NCBI GenBank assembly: GCA_020635695.1
Contig: JACJZH010000012.1
Location: 59,833-123,832, forward strand
Source of the DNA: Flavobacteriales bacterium
GTDB lineage: Bacteria > Bacteroidota > Bacteroidia > Flavobacteriales_F > PHOS-HE28
Length of the DNA: 64,000 nt
Reading direction: 5' to 3'
Shown here: piece after piece, positions 1 through 10,623 of the stretch
Layout of the letters: each line of letters opens with the position of its first letter
Position numbering within the stretch: position 1 is the first letter of the stretch
Notes under the pieces: generated by a model
What the model was told of the DNA's origin: nothing
What the model saw: the letters and a program-made list of their open reading frames with translations, nothing else
The model's database searches: none
Program-made: the position numbers and the translations under genes

Positions 1-3000
1 TGATCCGGGCGATCAGCCGCTCCTTCGGGGAAGCGTCCGAGGGCACGTCCGCCGCCTCTGCCGCGGGGGCTGCGGCCTTCACCACACCGCCCTGCACGAC
101 CAGCTCCACGGGGTCCACCCAATGCCGGACGCGTTCAAAGGCATAGGTGGGGATCGGGATCCGACGCCGCTGTTCCCCTTCCTCGAACCGCTCCCGGTCG
201 ATGGTGACCCCGGCTCTCCAGAGTCCGCCCACGGCCTTCAGCAGCTGTACCAGTTCCATCCCCTCACCTGCGTGATCACCCAGGGACGGGACCGCCACCT
301 GTCGCTTCGGATCGGCGCTCTGCTGGCGTGCCAGGGTGGAAGCGGTGGTGCGTGGGCCCACCTCGAGCATCACCGGGTCGCCGGTCAGTTCCTCGTTGTT
401 CCAAGCGAACTGAACGGCCTGGGCAAAGCGCACCGTGGCGCGCAGGTGGCCGCTCCAGTATTCGGGCGAGATGGCCTCCTCATCGGTGAGCCATTTCGCG
501 GTGACGGTGCTGATGATCGGAATGCGCGGCGCATGGCGTTCCACGCTTTCCACCACCTTCCGGTAGGGTGCCACGATGGGGTCCATCATGGGCGAATGGA
601 AGGCATGGGAGGTGTGCAGCGTCTTGCATTGCACGCCATCCTTCTCCAATTGTTGCTGCAGGGCCGCGATGGCATCATCGGGGCCGCTTGCCACGCATAG
701 TTGGGGCCCGTTGTTGGCGGCAATGCTGCACCCCTCGGGAAGCATGGGAAGCACGACCTCCTCGGCGGCACGGATGCTCAGCATGGTGCCGCCCGGGAGT
801 TCCTCCATCATGCGGCCGCGTTCGGCGACCAGCCTGACGGCATCCTCCAGGCTGAAGATGCCGGCCAGCGCAGCGGCCGCGAACTCCCCGATGCTGTGAC
901 CGATGAGCGCGGCGGGCCTCAGGCCCCAGTGCAGCCACTGCTGGGCCAACGCATACTGGATGGTGAAGAGCGCAGGCTGGGTGTTGCCCGTGCTCTTCAA
1001 GGCCTCGGCGGCTTCCTCTTCAGCACCGGCCGCCGGGAATATCAGGCCTTTCAGGTCGCGGCCAAGGGCTTCGGCGAACAGGTCGCAGCATCGGTCGAAG
1101 TGCTTGCGGAAGACCGGTTCCTGCTCGTACAGGTCGCGGCCCATGTTCACATATTGGGATCCCTGGCCGGGGAACATGAACACCACCCCGTTCGCCGCTT
1201 GGACCAGCTCCGAAGTGGCGGTCCTCACGGCATCCTTCGTGGCGATCACGTCAGCAGCCTCCCGCGCATCGCCCGCCACCACGATGCGGCGGTGCTTGAA
1301 GTGCCGGCGGCCGGTCCACAACGTGTGGGCCACATCGGCCAAAGGGACATCGGGATGAGCTTCCAGCCAGCGGCCCAGCTTCTCAGTGTACGCGTCCAGC
1401 GAAGCGCGGCTCTTCGCGCTGAGCACGAGCAACTGCTGTGGCCGTGAGGCACCTGAAGGGGATGCCGGAGGGGCCTCGCCAAGGACGACGTGCGCGTTGG
1501 TGCCACCCACGCCGAACGAGGATACCCCCGCGAACCGGGGCTCGTCGCCACGCGGCCAGTCGAGGGTCTGCTCGGCCACGTGGAAGGGGCTGTTGGCCCA
1601 GTCGATGGCCGGGTTGGGCTTCTCGTAGCCGATGCTGGCCGGGATCTTCCCATCCCGCAGCGCCAGAGCGGTCTTGATCACCCCCGCGGCACCGGCGGCT
1701 GCGGTCAGGTGTCCGATGTTGCTCTTCACGGAGCCGATCGCGCAGAACTGCCCCTTGTCGGCGGCCTGCCGGAAGGCGAGGGTCAAGGCCTCCACTTCGA
1801 TCGGGTCGCCCAGCGGCGTGGCGGTACCGTGAGCCTCCACGTAGGTGATCCGCGAAGGATCGATGCCGGCATCGGCCTGGGCGGAGGCGACCACCTCGGC
1901 CTGGCCCCTGACGCTGGGCGCCGTGAAGCTGGCCTTGTCGCTGCCGTCGTTGTTCACGGCCACGCCATGCACCACGGCATGGATGTGGTCGCCATCGGCC
2001 AGCGCATCCTCCAGGCGGCGAAGCACCACGATGCCCACGCCGTCACTGAAGCTGGTCCCTTTGCCGGCCGCATCGAAGGTGCGGGTGCTGCCGTCGGGGC
2101 TGTACATGCCCCCTTCGTTGTAGATGATGCCGCTGTTGATGGGAACCGTGATGGCGATGCCACCGGCCAGCGCCATGTCGCAATCGCCGTTCCGCAGGGC
2201 CTTGCAGGCCTCGGCGATGGCCACCAGCGAGGTGCTGCACGCGGTGTGGATGCTCAGGGCCGGGCCACGCAGGTCGAACTCGAAGGCCAGCCGCGTGGCG
2301 ATGTAGTCCTTCTCGTTCCCGGTCATCACCTGGAAGGAGCCCACCTGTTCGATGAGCTCGGGGTGCCCGAGCACGTTGCGGGTGTAGTACGTGTTGTTGC
2401 CGATGCCCGCGTACACGCCAATGGGGCCGGGGAAGCGCGCCGGATCGTGCGCGGCGTCCTCGAGGGCGGCCCAGGCGGTCTCCAGGAACACCCGCTGCTG
2501 GGGGTCCATCAGATCGGCCACGCGGGGGTTCACCCCGAAGAAGCCGTGGTCGAACTTGTCGGCATCACTGATGACGCCACGCGCGCGGACGTAGTCCGGG
2601 TGGGAACGTACGTCCTCGGGGATGCTGGGGTCCAGTTCATCCTCGGTGAAGTGGGAGATGCTGTTCCGGGCTGACAGAAGGTTGTTCCACAGCTGCTCCA
2701 CATCCTCGGCGCCGGGAAAGCGGCCGCTCATGCCCACGATGGCGATGGCATCGCGGCCACCACCGGAATGCCTTGCTTTCCGGGCCCGGGCCTCTTCGGC
2801 AGGGTCCCTTTCGGTCACCGACCGTTCCAGGAAAGCCGCGCAGGCCCGTACCGTGGGATGCTGGTACAGCTTCACGATGGGCAGCTGCAGCCCCTGGTCC
2901 TCGAGCTGGGCCACACATTGAATGCTGAGCAGGGAGTTGCCTCCCAGGTCGAAGAAGTTGTCGTCGATGCCCACACGGTCCAGGGCCAGCAGGTCGGCCC

Positions 3001-4580
3001 AGGTATCGGCGATCGTCCGTTCCACGGCCGTTCCCGGACCGGCAAAGGCCACGTCCAGGTCCGGACGGGACTGGTCAGGGGCGGGCAGGGCGCGCCGATC
3101 GATCTTGCCACTGGGGGTGCGCGGCAGTTCCTTCACCGGAACGAAGGCGCCTGGCTGCATGTAGTCGGGAAGAAGCCCGGCCAGATGCCTGCGCAGGTCG
3201 TTGGTGTTCACGGCTTCCTTGGCCACGTAGTAGGCGACCAACCGTTTCAAGCCCGGCCGGTCCTCCCTCACGGCGGCCACGGCCGTCTCCACAGCGGCAT
3301 GTTTCTCCAGGGCCGATTCCACCTCGCCCAGTTCGATGCGGTAGCCACGCACCTTCACCTGTCCGTCGATCCTGCCTTGTAGTCGAACTCACCGTTCTCC
3401 AACTCCACCGCCCGGTCGCCGGTGCGGTAAAGCCGTCCTCCCGGTTCGTATGGGTCGGTATGAACCGTTCGGCGGTCAGGTCGTCCCGGCCGATGTAGCC
3501 GGTGGCCACGCAGGCTCCGCCCAGGTACAGTTCGCCTTCCTGCCCCGCCGGAACACGTTCCATCCGTTCATCCAGCACCAGCAGCTTCACCCGGTCGATG
3601 GGCTTGCCGATGTTCGGCAGTTCGGGCCAGGCGTCGGGGTCGCCGGTCAGTTCAAGCTCGCTGACCACATGCCCTTCGGTGGGGCCGTACTGGTTGCAGA
3701 AGCGGCATCCCGGCAGCTGGCGGAACAGGTCGCGGATGGCCGGCGTGATCCGCAGTTGTTCCCCGCTGGTGAACACCTCCTTGAGCGATGACGGTACTTC
3801 ACCGGTACGCTGGACGGCCTCGGCCAGGTACTGCAGGGCCACGAAGGGTACGATCAAGCGATCGACCTGCTTCTCCCGGATGGTGCGGAGGAGCTTGGTG
3901 CTGTTCAGCCGGTCCTCATCGTCGATGAGCACCAACGTCCCTCCCTGCGCCAACGTGGTGAAGATCTCCTGAAAGGAGACATCGAAGCTGATCGGGGCGA
4001 ACTGAAGCGTACGGTCTCCTTCTCCCAGTACGGACGTCCTGACCTGCCACTCGATCAGGTTCATCAGCGGACCGTGGTGCATCGCCACACCTTTGGGGCG
4101 ACCAGTGCTACCGCTGGTGAATAGCACATAACAGAGGTCCTGTGCAGTGGCCGGACACTCGGGTACGGGTCCGTCGTCCGCTCGGGCGGTCAGTTCCCCG
4201 AATGTCGTTACGGGCACTTTCCGACCCTTGAAGAGGGACGCGAGGTCTTTCGAAGCGATGACGAGTTCGGGAGCGGAGTCCTCCATCATCTGGCCCACAC
4301 GCTCCGCCGGATAGGTCGGGTCCATGGGCACATAGCACGCCCCTGCCCGGACGATGCCCAGGATCGCAGCCACCAGCTCGGGTGAACGCTCCATGCATAC
4401 CATCACCCTGCTGTTGCTCGAGATCCCCTGCGCGCGCAGCGCCTTCGCGACCTGACCACTTGCCTGGTCAAGGGTGCTGAAACTCCAGGAGACCTCTCCA
4501 TGGATCAAGGCAGGCTTCTCGGAACGGTCCTGGTCGGGGAACCGGATGACGGCGATCGTGTTCTTGAACGTGATGCTCAC
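1..4580 (-). CDS. Hybrid NRPS-PKS megasynthase, 5' part (A-PCP-KS-AT-), truncated by window edge
   Basis: Assembly-line enzyme that would activate an amino or related acid, load it on a carrier protein and extend it with one malonate-type unit. It starts at GTG 4580. The adenylation domain shows the P-loop LFTSGSTGRPKG (residues 153-164) and NQYGPTE (296-302); YRTGD and TPSGKIDR follow in shifted frames. The carrier motif LGGNSL has its serine near 2933-2935. The ketosynthase (about 2750-1470) has active Cys in TACSTS near 2237 and His in EAHGT (1829) and NIGH (1709). The acyltransferase has GHSIGE (Ser near 893) and HAFHS, typical of malonyl-CoA selection. KS, AT and carrier lie in one frame to base 2, ending at what looks like an ACP start. 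No condensation domain precedes A, so this is a loading module. Two single missing bases, near 3453 and 3376, break the adenylation domain; both look like consensus errors. Aligning the pocket gives a tentative code D-V-Q-I-F-S-Q-V-V, from which I predict no substrate. Confidence 0.9.
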
Positions 4581-4757
4581 GGCGAGGATGGGTAAGGTCG
4601 GGGTGGGATGGTGGTCCTTGGTCGGTGGTACTGCCAGCTCCGGCAGGCTTCAACGTATTCGCAGGTCATTGGTTGCCCCTGACCAGTAGGGGCGCCGGTA
4701 GCATGGATGCCGTTCGCCGGCCTGTCAGCTCGTCGGATTTCGATTTTATTCCATCGG

Positions 4758-4765
4758 CAAAAATA
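4758..4765 (-). promoter_or_regulatory. Predicted -7 box for the NRPS-PKS gene
   Basis: Reads TATTTTTG followed by C on the minus strand, an exact match to the Bacteroidota TAnnTTTG(C) consensus. It lies about 180 bases before the GTG start. No clear -33 TTTG is seen at the expected spacing. Confidence 0.4.
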
Positions 4766-4944
4766 CCCCGCTCGTCGAAATGTTTGATGACCGTTCGCCA
4801 GCGGTCCATGAGGAATTTTCAACGATCGGTGTTCCGGTTTGGCCCGCCAGCCGGGGCGGGGGGCATCTGTCGGTGCGCTGCAGGGCCCTTTTGTCGCCTT
4901 TCCGAGGCCTTGCGCCTGCCCTCTTCGCGCGCGAGCGAACTGGC

Positions 4945-4952
4945 TACTTTTG
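4945..4952 (+). promoter_or_regulatory. Predicted -7 box for the first giant surface protein
   Basis: Reads TACTTTTG followed by C, an exact TAnnTTTG match, 13 bases before the ATG at 4966. Transcription would then start only a few bases before the start codon. Confidence 0.5.
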
Positions 4953-4965
4953 CGGGTCGTTGAAG

Positions 4966-7900
4966 ATGGGCAAGGCTTTCCTCCTGATCCTGCACCTGCT
5001 GCTGGCGGTCGCCGCATTCGGCCAGACGGTCTCCACGACCGTTCGGTCCGTGCAAGGGCGACCGTGGTGCAGAACCCGCCTTCCATCACGCTCAGTTGGA
5101 AGTCCCATTCGAATACGACGGGCTTTACCATTCAACGGAAGTTGGAAGGCGCGACCAGTTGGGGTGGAGTGATCGCGAATTTGTCGGCAGGTGCCACACA
5201 GTACACGGACAACAACGTACAGCAGGGCGTCTCCTATGAGTACCGGATCGTTCGGACCACCTCCAACCTGGGTACGGGATATGCGTACGTGAACGCGGGG
5301 ATCCAACTGCCCATGGTCGAATACCGCGGTCGGGTGGTGCTATTGGTGGACAACACCATGTCCGGACCGCTGGCGGCCCAATTGACGGAGTTGGAGAGTG
5401 ACCTCGAAGGGGACGGATGGAAGGTCCTGCGGCATGATGTGTCACGGAGCGCCCCCGCGACCAGTATCCGCTCCCTGGTGGTCGCTGACCATAACGCCGC
5501 ACCCGGAGAAGTGAAGAGCGTGTTGATCGTCGGTCATGTGCCGGTCCCCTATTCCGGGAACCTGGCGCCGGATGGACATGGCGATCACTACGGCGCTTGG
5601 CCCGCTGATGTCTACTACGGGGATGTGAACGGCTCCTGGACGGATAATTCGGTCTGGAGCACTGGCAGCCAGGATCAGAGGAACCACAACGTGCCCGGTG
5701 ACGGCAAGTTCGATCAATCCGTGATCCCCAGCACGGTCGAACTGGCCGTTGGACGGATCGACTTTGCCAACATGCCTGCGTTCTCGCAAAGCGAAACGAC
5801 GCTTCTTGGCAACTACCTGACGAAGCTCCATCAATGGAAGCACAAGCAGTACACGGCCCAGACAAGGGCGGTCGTGGATGACAATTTCACCGGCTATTCA
5901 GATGCGTTCGCACAGAATGCCTGGCGTGGGTTCGGCCCCCTGGTGGACCCGGACAACGTGGCGGCCGGGGATTATTTCAGCTCCATGTCCTCAGGTTCCT
6001 ACCTGTGGAGCTATGGTTGTGGCGGGGGGTGGTGGAACGGTGCCAATGGCATCGGGAACACGTCGGACTTCACGTCCAGCTCGTTGCAATCGGTGTTCAC
6101 GATCCTCTTCGGAAGCTATTTCGGGGACTGGGACTGTTCCAACAACTTCATGCGGGCCTCCCTGGCCCAAGGGCGGACGCTGACGAATTTCTGGGCTGGA
6201 TACCCGAACTGGGTCTTCCATCACATGGGCATGGGAGCCCCGATCGGAAAGGCCGTGGTGATGACGCAGAACAACGGCAATGGGCACTATGATCCGGCGA
6301 ACTGGCAGGCGGGTCGTGTCCATATCTCGTTGCTCGGGGATCCCACGCTGCGCATGAGCATCGTCGCCCCGCCGGGGTCGGTGTCCGCGAGCGTGATCAA
6401 TAGCACGAGCGCCGCCTTGACCTGGGGTGCGTCTGCCGATGCAGGACTGGGCTACCATGTCTACCGGTACAACACCCAGACCGGGGCATGGGTCAGGCGC
6501 ACGAGTTCACCCGTGACCGGAACGAACTTCACGGACAACATCTCCGGACTGTCCGGTCAGGTCCGTTACATGGTACGGGCCCTGGACCTTGAGGTCACCC
6601 CCAGTGGCACCTATCAGAACCTGAGCCAGGGAAGGTTCACGACCATGAACGTTTCAGGCCCGGTGCTCGATTGCCAAGGCGTTCCTGGAGGAAGTGCGGT
6701 TCCGGGCACCGCCTGCAATGACGGTGATGCCGGAACGGTGAACGATGCCTGGACAGTGGATTGCCAGTGCGTAGGCGATCCGCTGGACTGCAATGGTGTT
6801 CCGAACGGCCCCGCCATGCCAGGCACTTCCTGTGATGATGGGGACCCGGACACCGGGAACGATACCTGGAACGGGGCCTGCGTCTGTGTGGGACTGCCAT
6901 TGGATTGTGCGGGTGTCCCCGGGGGGGGGGCTCTTCCTGGAACGGCCTGTGATGATGGCAATGCTTCCACGGGCAACGATAGCTGGACAGTGTCCTGCCA
7001 GTGCATCGGAGAACCGATCGATTGTGCTGGCGTCCCCAATGGTCAGGCTCTGCCTGGAACTCCTTGCGATGATGGGGACAGTTCCACGGGCAATGACGTG
7101 TATGGTGCGGATTGCACCTGTGCAGGTTCCGTGATCGATTGTCTGGGCGTTCCCGGGGGCTCCGCCGTGGTGGATGACTGTGGCGTCTGCAATGGCACCA
7201 ATGATTGTCTGTCCGGAACGGTCACCACCTGCCTGCGAGTGGCGATGTCGCCCGACGGAGATGTGGAGGAAGCGGAGAACGGGAACATGTACGCGACCAC
7301 GGGAGCGCTGGACCTTGTGTTCGACAGCGAGCCGAGTCCCTGGCGCGGAGAGCAGACCACCGGCCTCTGGTTCCAGGGTGTGGAGGTTCCTCAGGGTGCG
7401 GTGGTGGTGAGTGCCTACCTGCAGTTCACCGCGCGCTCATCGAACAATGTCCAGCCCTGCCAGCTCGAGATCGGGTTGCAGGAGTCCGGTAATGCGCCGG
7501 CGATCGGCTGGGCTCCGTTCGGTCTTTCCGGTAGGCCGTTGGTCGGTACGGTCGGATGGCAGCCGCCTACCTGGTCGCAGATCGATGATGCAGGTCCGGA
7601 CCAGCGTTCCCCACAACTTGCTGGGCTGGTCCAACAGGTGGTAAGCCGGTCCGACTGGCAGAGCAACAACGCCATGCTCTTCGTGGTTTCCGGGACCGGT
7701 GGGCGGTCGGCCTGGCAGGTGAACGAGGATCCGCTGAAGGCGGTGGAGTTGTGCATTCATTATCTGCCTGACTCCAGTGTGACCTTCGACTGTACGGGCG
7801 TGCTTGGTGGAGATGCACTTCCCGGCTCTCCTTGTGATGATGGAGATCCACTGACGCAGGGCGACACCTGGTCGACCGACTGCGTTTGCGAGGGCGTCTT

Positions 7901-10404
7901 CGTCGATTGTGAAGGAGTTCCAGGAGGTCAGGCGATCCCTGGCACTCCCTGCGACGATGGAGACCCAACGACCGTCTCGGACACCTGGTCCGCCACGTGC
8001 AGCTGTGAAGGCGTGTTGGTGGACTGCGAAGGTGTTCCTGGTGGGCCGTCGTTGCCAGGCACGCCTTGTGATGATGGCGATGTGCTCACGACCAGCGACA
8101 GCTGGACCGTTGGCTGCGACTGTGCCGGTACGCCCAGCGATTGCGCAGGGGTGGCTGGTGGGCCGGCCTTGCCGGGGACGCCCTGCGACGATGGCGACCC
8201 GAACACGGGGGCGATGTGTGGGACGCATCCTGCAATTGTTCGGGACTGCTCATCGACTGCAACGGTGTTCCGGGTGGTGGGGCCGAGTTGGACCTGTGCG
8301 GGGTCTGCGGCGGGACCAACGATTGCGTGGATGGGGTCTCCTGCACACGGATCTCCGATGGGGCGGGGGATGTCGAACAGGCCGAGAACGGCAATGTCTA
8401 CGTGAACACGGGCGCGCTGGACCTCGTGCTGGACGGCGAGCCCAACCCCTGGCGGGGCCATCAACTGGTCGGTCTGCGTTTCGATGGGGTGGAGGTGCCT
8501 GAAGGGGCGTTGATCGTTTCCGCTCACATCCAGTTCACTTCTGCCGGTCAGGGTGATGTGGACCCGGTCGAGTTGATCGTGAGTGCGGAGATCGATGCCG
8601 ACGCATCACCGATCTCCTGGGCCCCGTTCGACCTGAGCGGACGCGTGCGTTCGGACACCATCTCCTGGCAACCGCAACCCTGGGGAGGCGCGGGATCTGC
8701 GGGTCCGGAACAGCGGACCCCTGACCTCTCCGCGATGGTGCAGGAGGTGGTCGACCTTCCCGGTTGGCAGGCCAACAACGCGATGCTGTTCCTGGTCTTC
8801 GGTTCGGGGAGAAGGCAGGCGTTCAGCTTTGAGATGGACCCCCAGTCCGCACCGGAGCTATGCATCAGCTATATCATCCCGGATCCTGTGCCGGACTGTC
8901 TGGGTGTACTGGATGGGCCGAACATGCCAGGTGCTCCCTGTGATGACGGCGATCCTGCGACTGGCGGTGATGCGTGGAGCGCGGCATGTGAATGCATCGG
9001 CGCCCTGCTCGACTGTGAAGGGGTTCCGGGAGGTGCCTCCTTGCCCGGGTCGGGCTGCGACGATGGCAATGCCCTCACGGAGAATGATGCCTGGGACGCG
9101 TCCTGCAACTGTATCGGAGACCTTCTGCCATTCGACTGTGTTGGTGCTCCTGGTGGGACCGCATTGCCCGGAACACCCTGTGATGACGGCGACGCGGATA
9201 CCGGGGACGATACCTGGGATACATCGTGCAATTGCGCCGGTCAGCTCATCGATTGCACAGGTGTTGCAGGAGGCTCCGAGCTTCCCGGTACCCCTTGTGA
9301 TGATGGAGACCCCGGTACGGGTGACGACATCTGGTCGACCTCGTGCGATTGCTCGGGAGAATTGATCGATTGTGAGGGTGTGGTCGGAGGTACGGCCCTT
9401 GTCGGAACTCCTTGCGACGACGGAGATCCTGGCACGGGCAACGATCTCTGGACATCGAACTGCGACTGCGAGGGACAACCGTTCGATTGTCTGGGAGTAC
9501 CTGGCGGAGTGGCCATGCCGGGTTCTCCCTGTGACGATGGGGACCCCGGCACCGGGCTTGACGTCTGGACCACTGCGTGCGAATGCCAGGGGCAGTTGAT
9601 CGACTGTTCGGGTGTTGCAGGAGGACCTGCTCTTCCTGGAACCGCCTGCGATGATGGAGATCCCGACACGGGGATGACATGTGGAGTTCGAGTTGCGACT
9701 GCATGGGATCCCCGCTGGATTGCCTGGGGGTCCCTGGTGGCGACGACCTTCCTGGAGCACCATGCAATGACGGTGATCCGGACACGGGGAACGACACCTG
9801 GACGTCCAACTGTTCCTGTGTGGGAGAGCCGTTCGACTGTGAGGGCGTTCCTGGAGGTCCGGCATTGCCCGGAGTCCCTTGCGATGATGGTGACCCGGCC
9901 ACCGGTCTGGATGCCTGGACGACCGCCTGCCTCTGCGAAGGGATACCGGTCGATTGCGCCGGCACGCCCGGAGGTACGGCCTTCATCGACAGTTGTGGGA
10001 CCTGTGCCGGCGGGACCACCGGGGTGGAGCCGGACCCGGATAGTGATGGCGATTCATTCCTGGACTGCCTGGACAACTGTCCGGGAACCTGGAACCCCGA
10101 TCAACTGGATTCCGATGGGGACGGTGTAGGGGATGTCTGTGACGACGACGTGGGCATTCTGGATCACCATGGGGCTCCTGCGTTCCTTGTGCATCCCAAT
10201 CCGACCACCGGGCTTGTCCACCTGTCCTTCTCCTCTCCGGAGGCCAGGAGGATCACCTTGTTGGACCTCTCGGGTGCTGTCGTTCTGGACGCGCCGTTCA
10301 GTTCAGTGGTGGACCTTTCCCGGCTCGCTCAAGGCACCTATGTGCTGACGGTGCTGGATGGCTCCGGACGTCCTCTTGGACGATCCCGTATCGTTCTGTT
10401 CTGA
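4966..10404 (+). CDS. Giant T9SS-exported protein: C25-like domain, Cys-rich repeats, two beta-sandwich modules
   Basis: Surface or secreted protein of about 1,813 residues once three missing bases are restored. The ATG at 4966 encodes a signal peptide (MGKAFLLILHLLLAVAAFGQ). The mature protein starts with an FnIII-like segment, then a region resembling the gingipain (C25) fold: GHVPVPYSG, VELAVGRID, SYFGDWD and LLGDPTLRM. At the C25 dyad positions it has YGCGGG and LFGSYF, so the expected His and Cys both appear lost. An FnIII-like domain follows, then ~39-residue repeats of the form DCxGVPGG..LPGTxCDDG..T..D.W...C.C. These are interrupted by two similar beta-sandwich modules (about 7215-7770 and 8330-8870), each preceded by a CGVC motif. 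The end carries a thrombospondin-type-3-like Asp segment and a T9SS type A domain starting at HPNPTTG. Frame breaks near 5052, 8212 and 9676 are each fixed by one G in a G run. Function unknown; proteolytic activity unlikely. Confidence 0.85.
8890..9990 (+). repeat. Degenerate ~39-residue Cys/Asp/Gly-rich repeats in the first giant protein
   Basis: About nine consecutive coding units of 117-120 bases. Each has a DC pair, a GxxGG or GxxxG turn, PGxxCDDG, an aspartate-rich stretch, D.W and a C.C pair. Units differ at many positions, so this array is older or less homogenised than the one in the neighbouring gene. Earlier copies lie at about 6660-7150 and 7780-8260. Confidence 0.8.
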
Positions 10405-10510
10405 CAGGACCGGCCCCTCATCAACTGCGGGTTTCCTGCTTCATGTTGATCGCCCTGACAGGGGGATCCGTCGTCAAGTGTAACCCTGGGTCTAATTCCC
10501 ACGATAAAGT

Positions 10511-10547
10511 GTCCGTCAGTGCCCAGTTTTGGGCCCCTTTGACGGAC
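10511..10547. promoter_or_regulatory. Nested inverted repeat upstream of the second giant gene
   Basis: GTCCGTCA at 10511-10518 pairs with TGACGGAC at 10540-10547. Inside it GCCCA (10521-10525) pairs with TGGGC (10530-10534). It lies between two tandem giant genes, 76 bases before the next start. It could be a weak terminator of the upstream gene or a 5' leader element. No T-run follows, so termination is not the clear choice. Confidence 0.35.
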
Positions 10548-10623
10548 GCACCTTCTGCCATGTGGTGCTTCGGCAAACCGGAAGTGGACACTGACGCGAC
10601 TTCCAACCTGCAACGCGAACCGC

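Larger units (their letters stand above)
4581..4965. other. Divergent intergenic region between the NRPS-PKS gene and the first giant surface protein
   Basis: No convincing gene is visible here. The region holds two oppositely directed -7 boxes (4758-4765 minus, 4945-4952 plus) and an AT-richer stretch around 4740-4790. The short open frames that cross it have no family character. It most likely serves as regulatory space for the two divergent genes. Confidence 0.6.

Noticed and set aside
701..2674. Long plus-strand open frames over the NRPS-PKS region
   Set aside because: They are antisense shadows of the KS and AT domains in GC-rich DNA; the minus-strand frame carries all catalytic motifs in one phase.
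4966..10404. Treating the first giant gene as a pseudogene
   Set aside because: Only three single-base gaps in G runs are present, and all modules are conserved to the T9SS end, so sequence error is more likely than decay.
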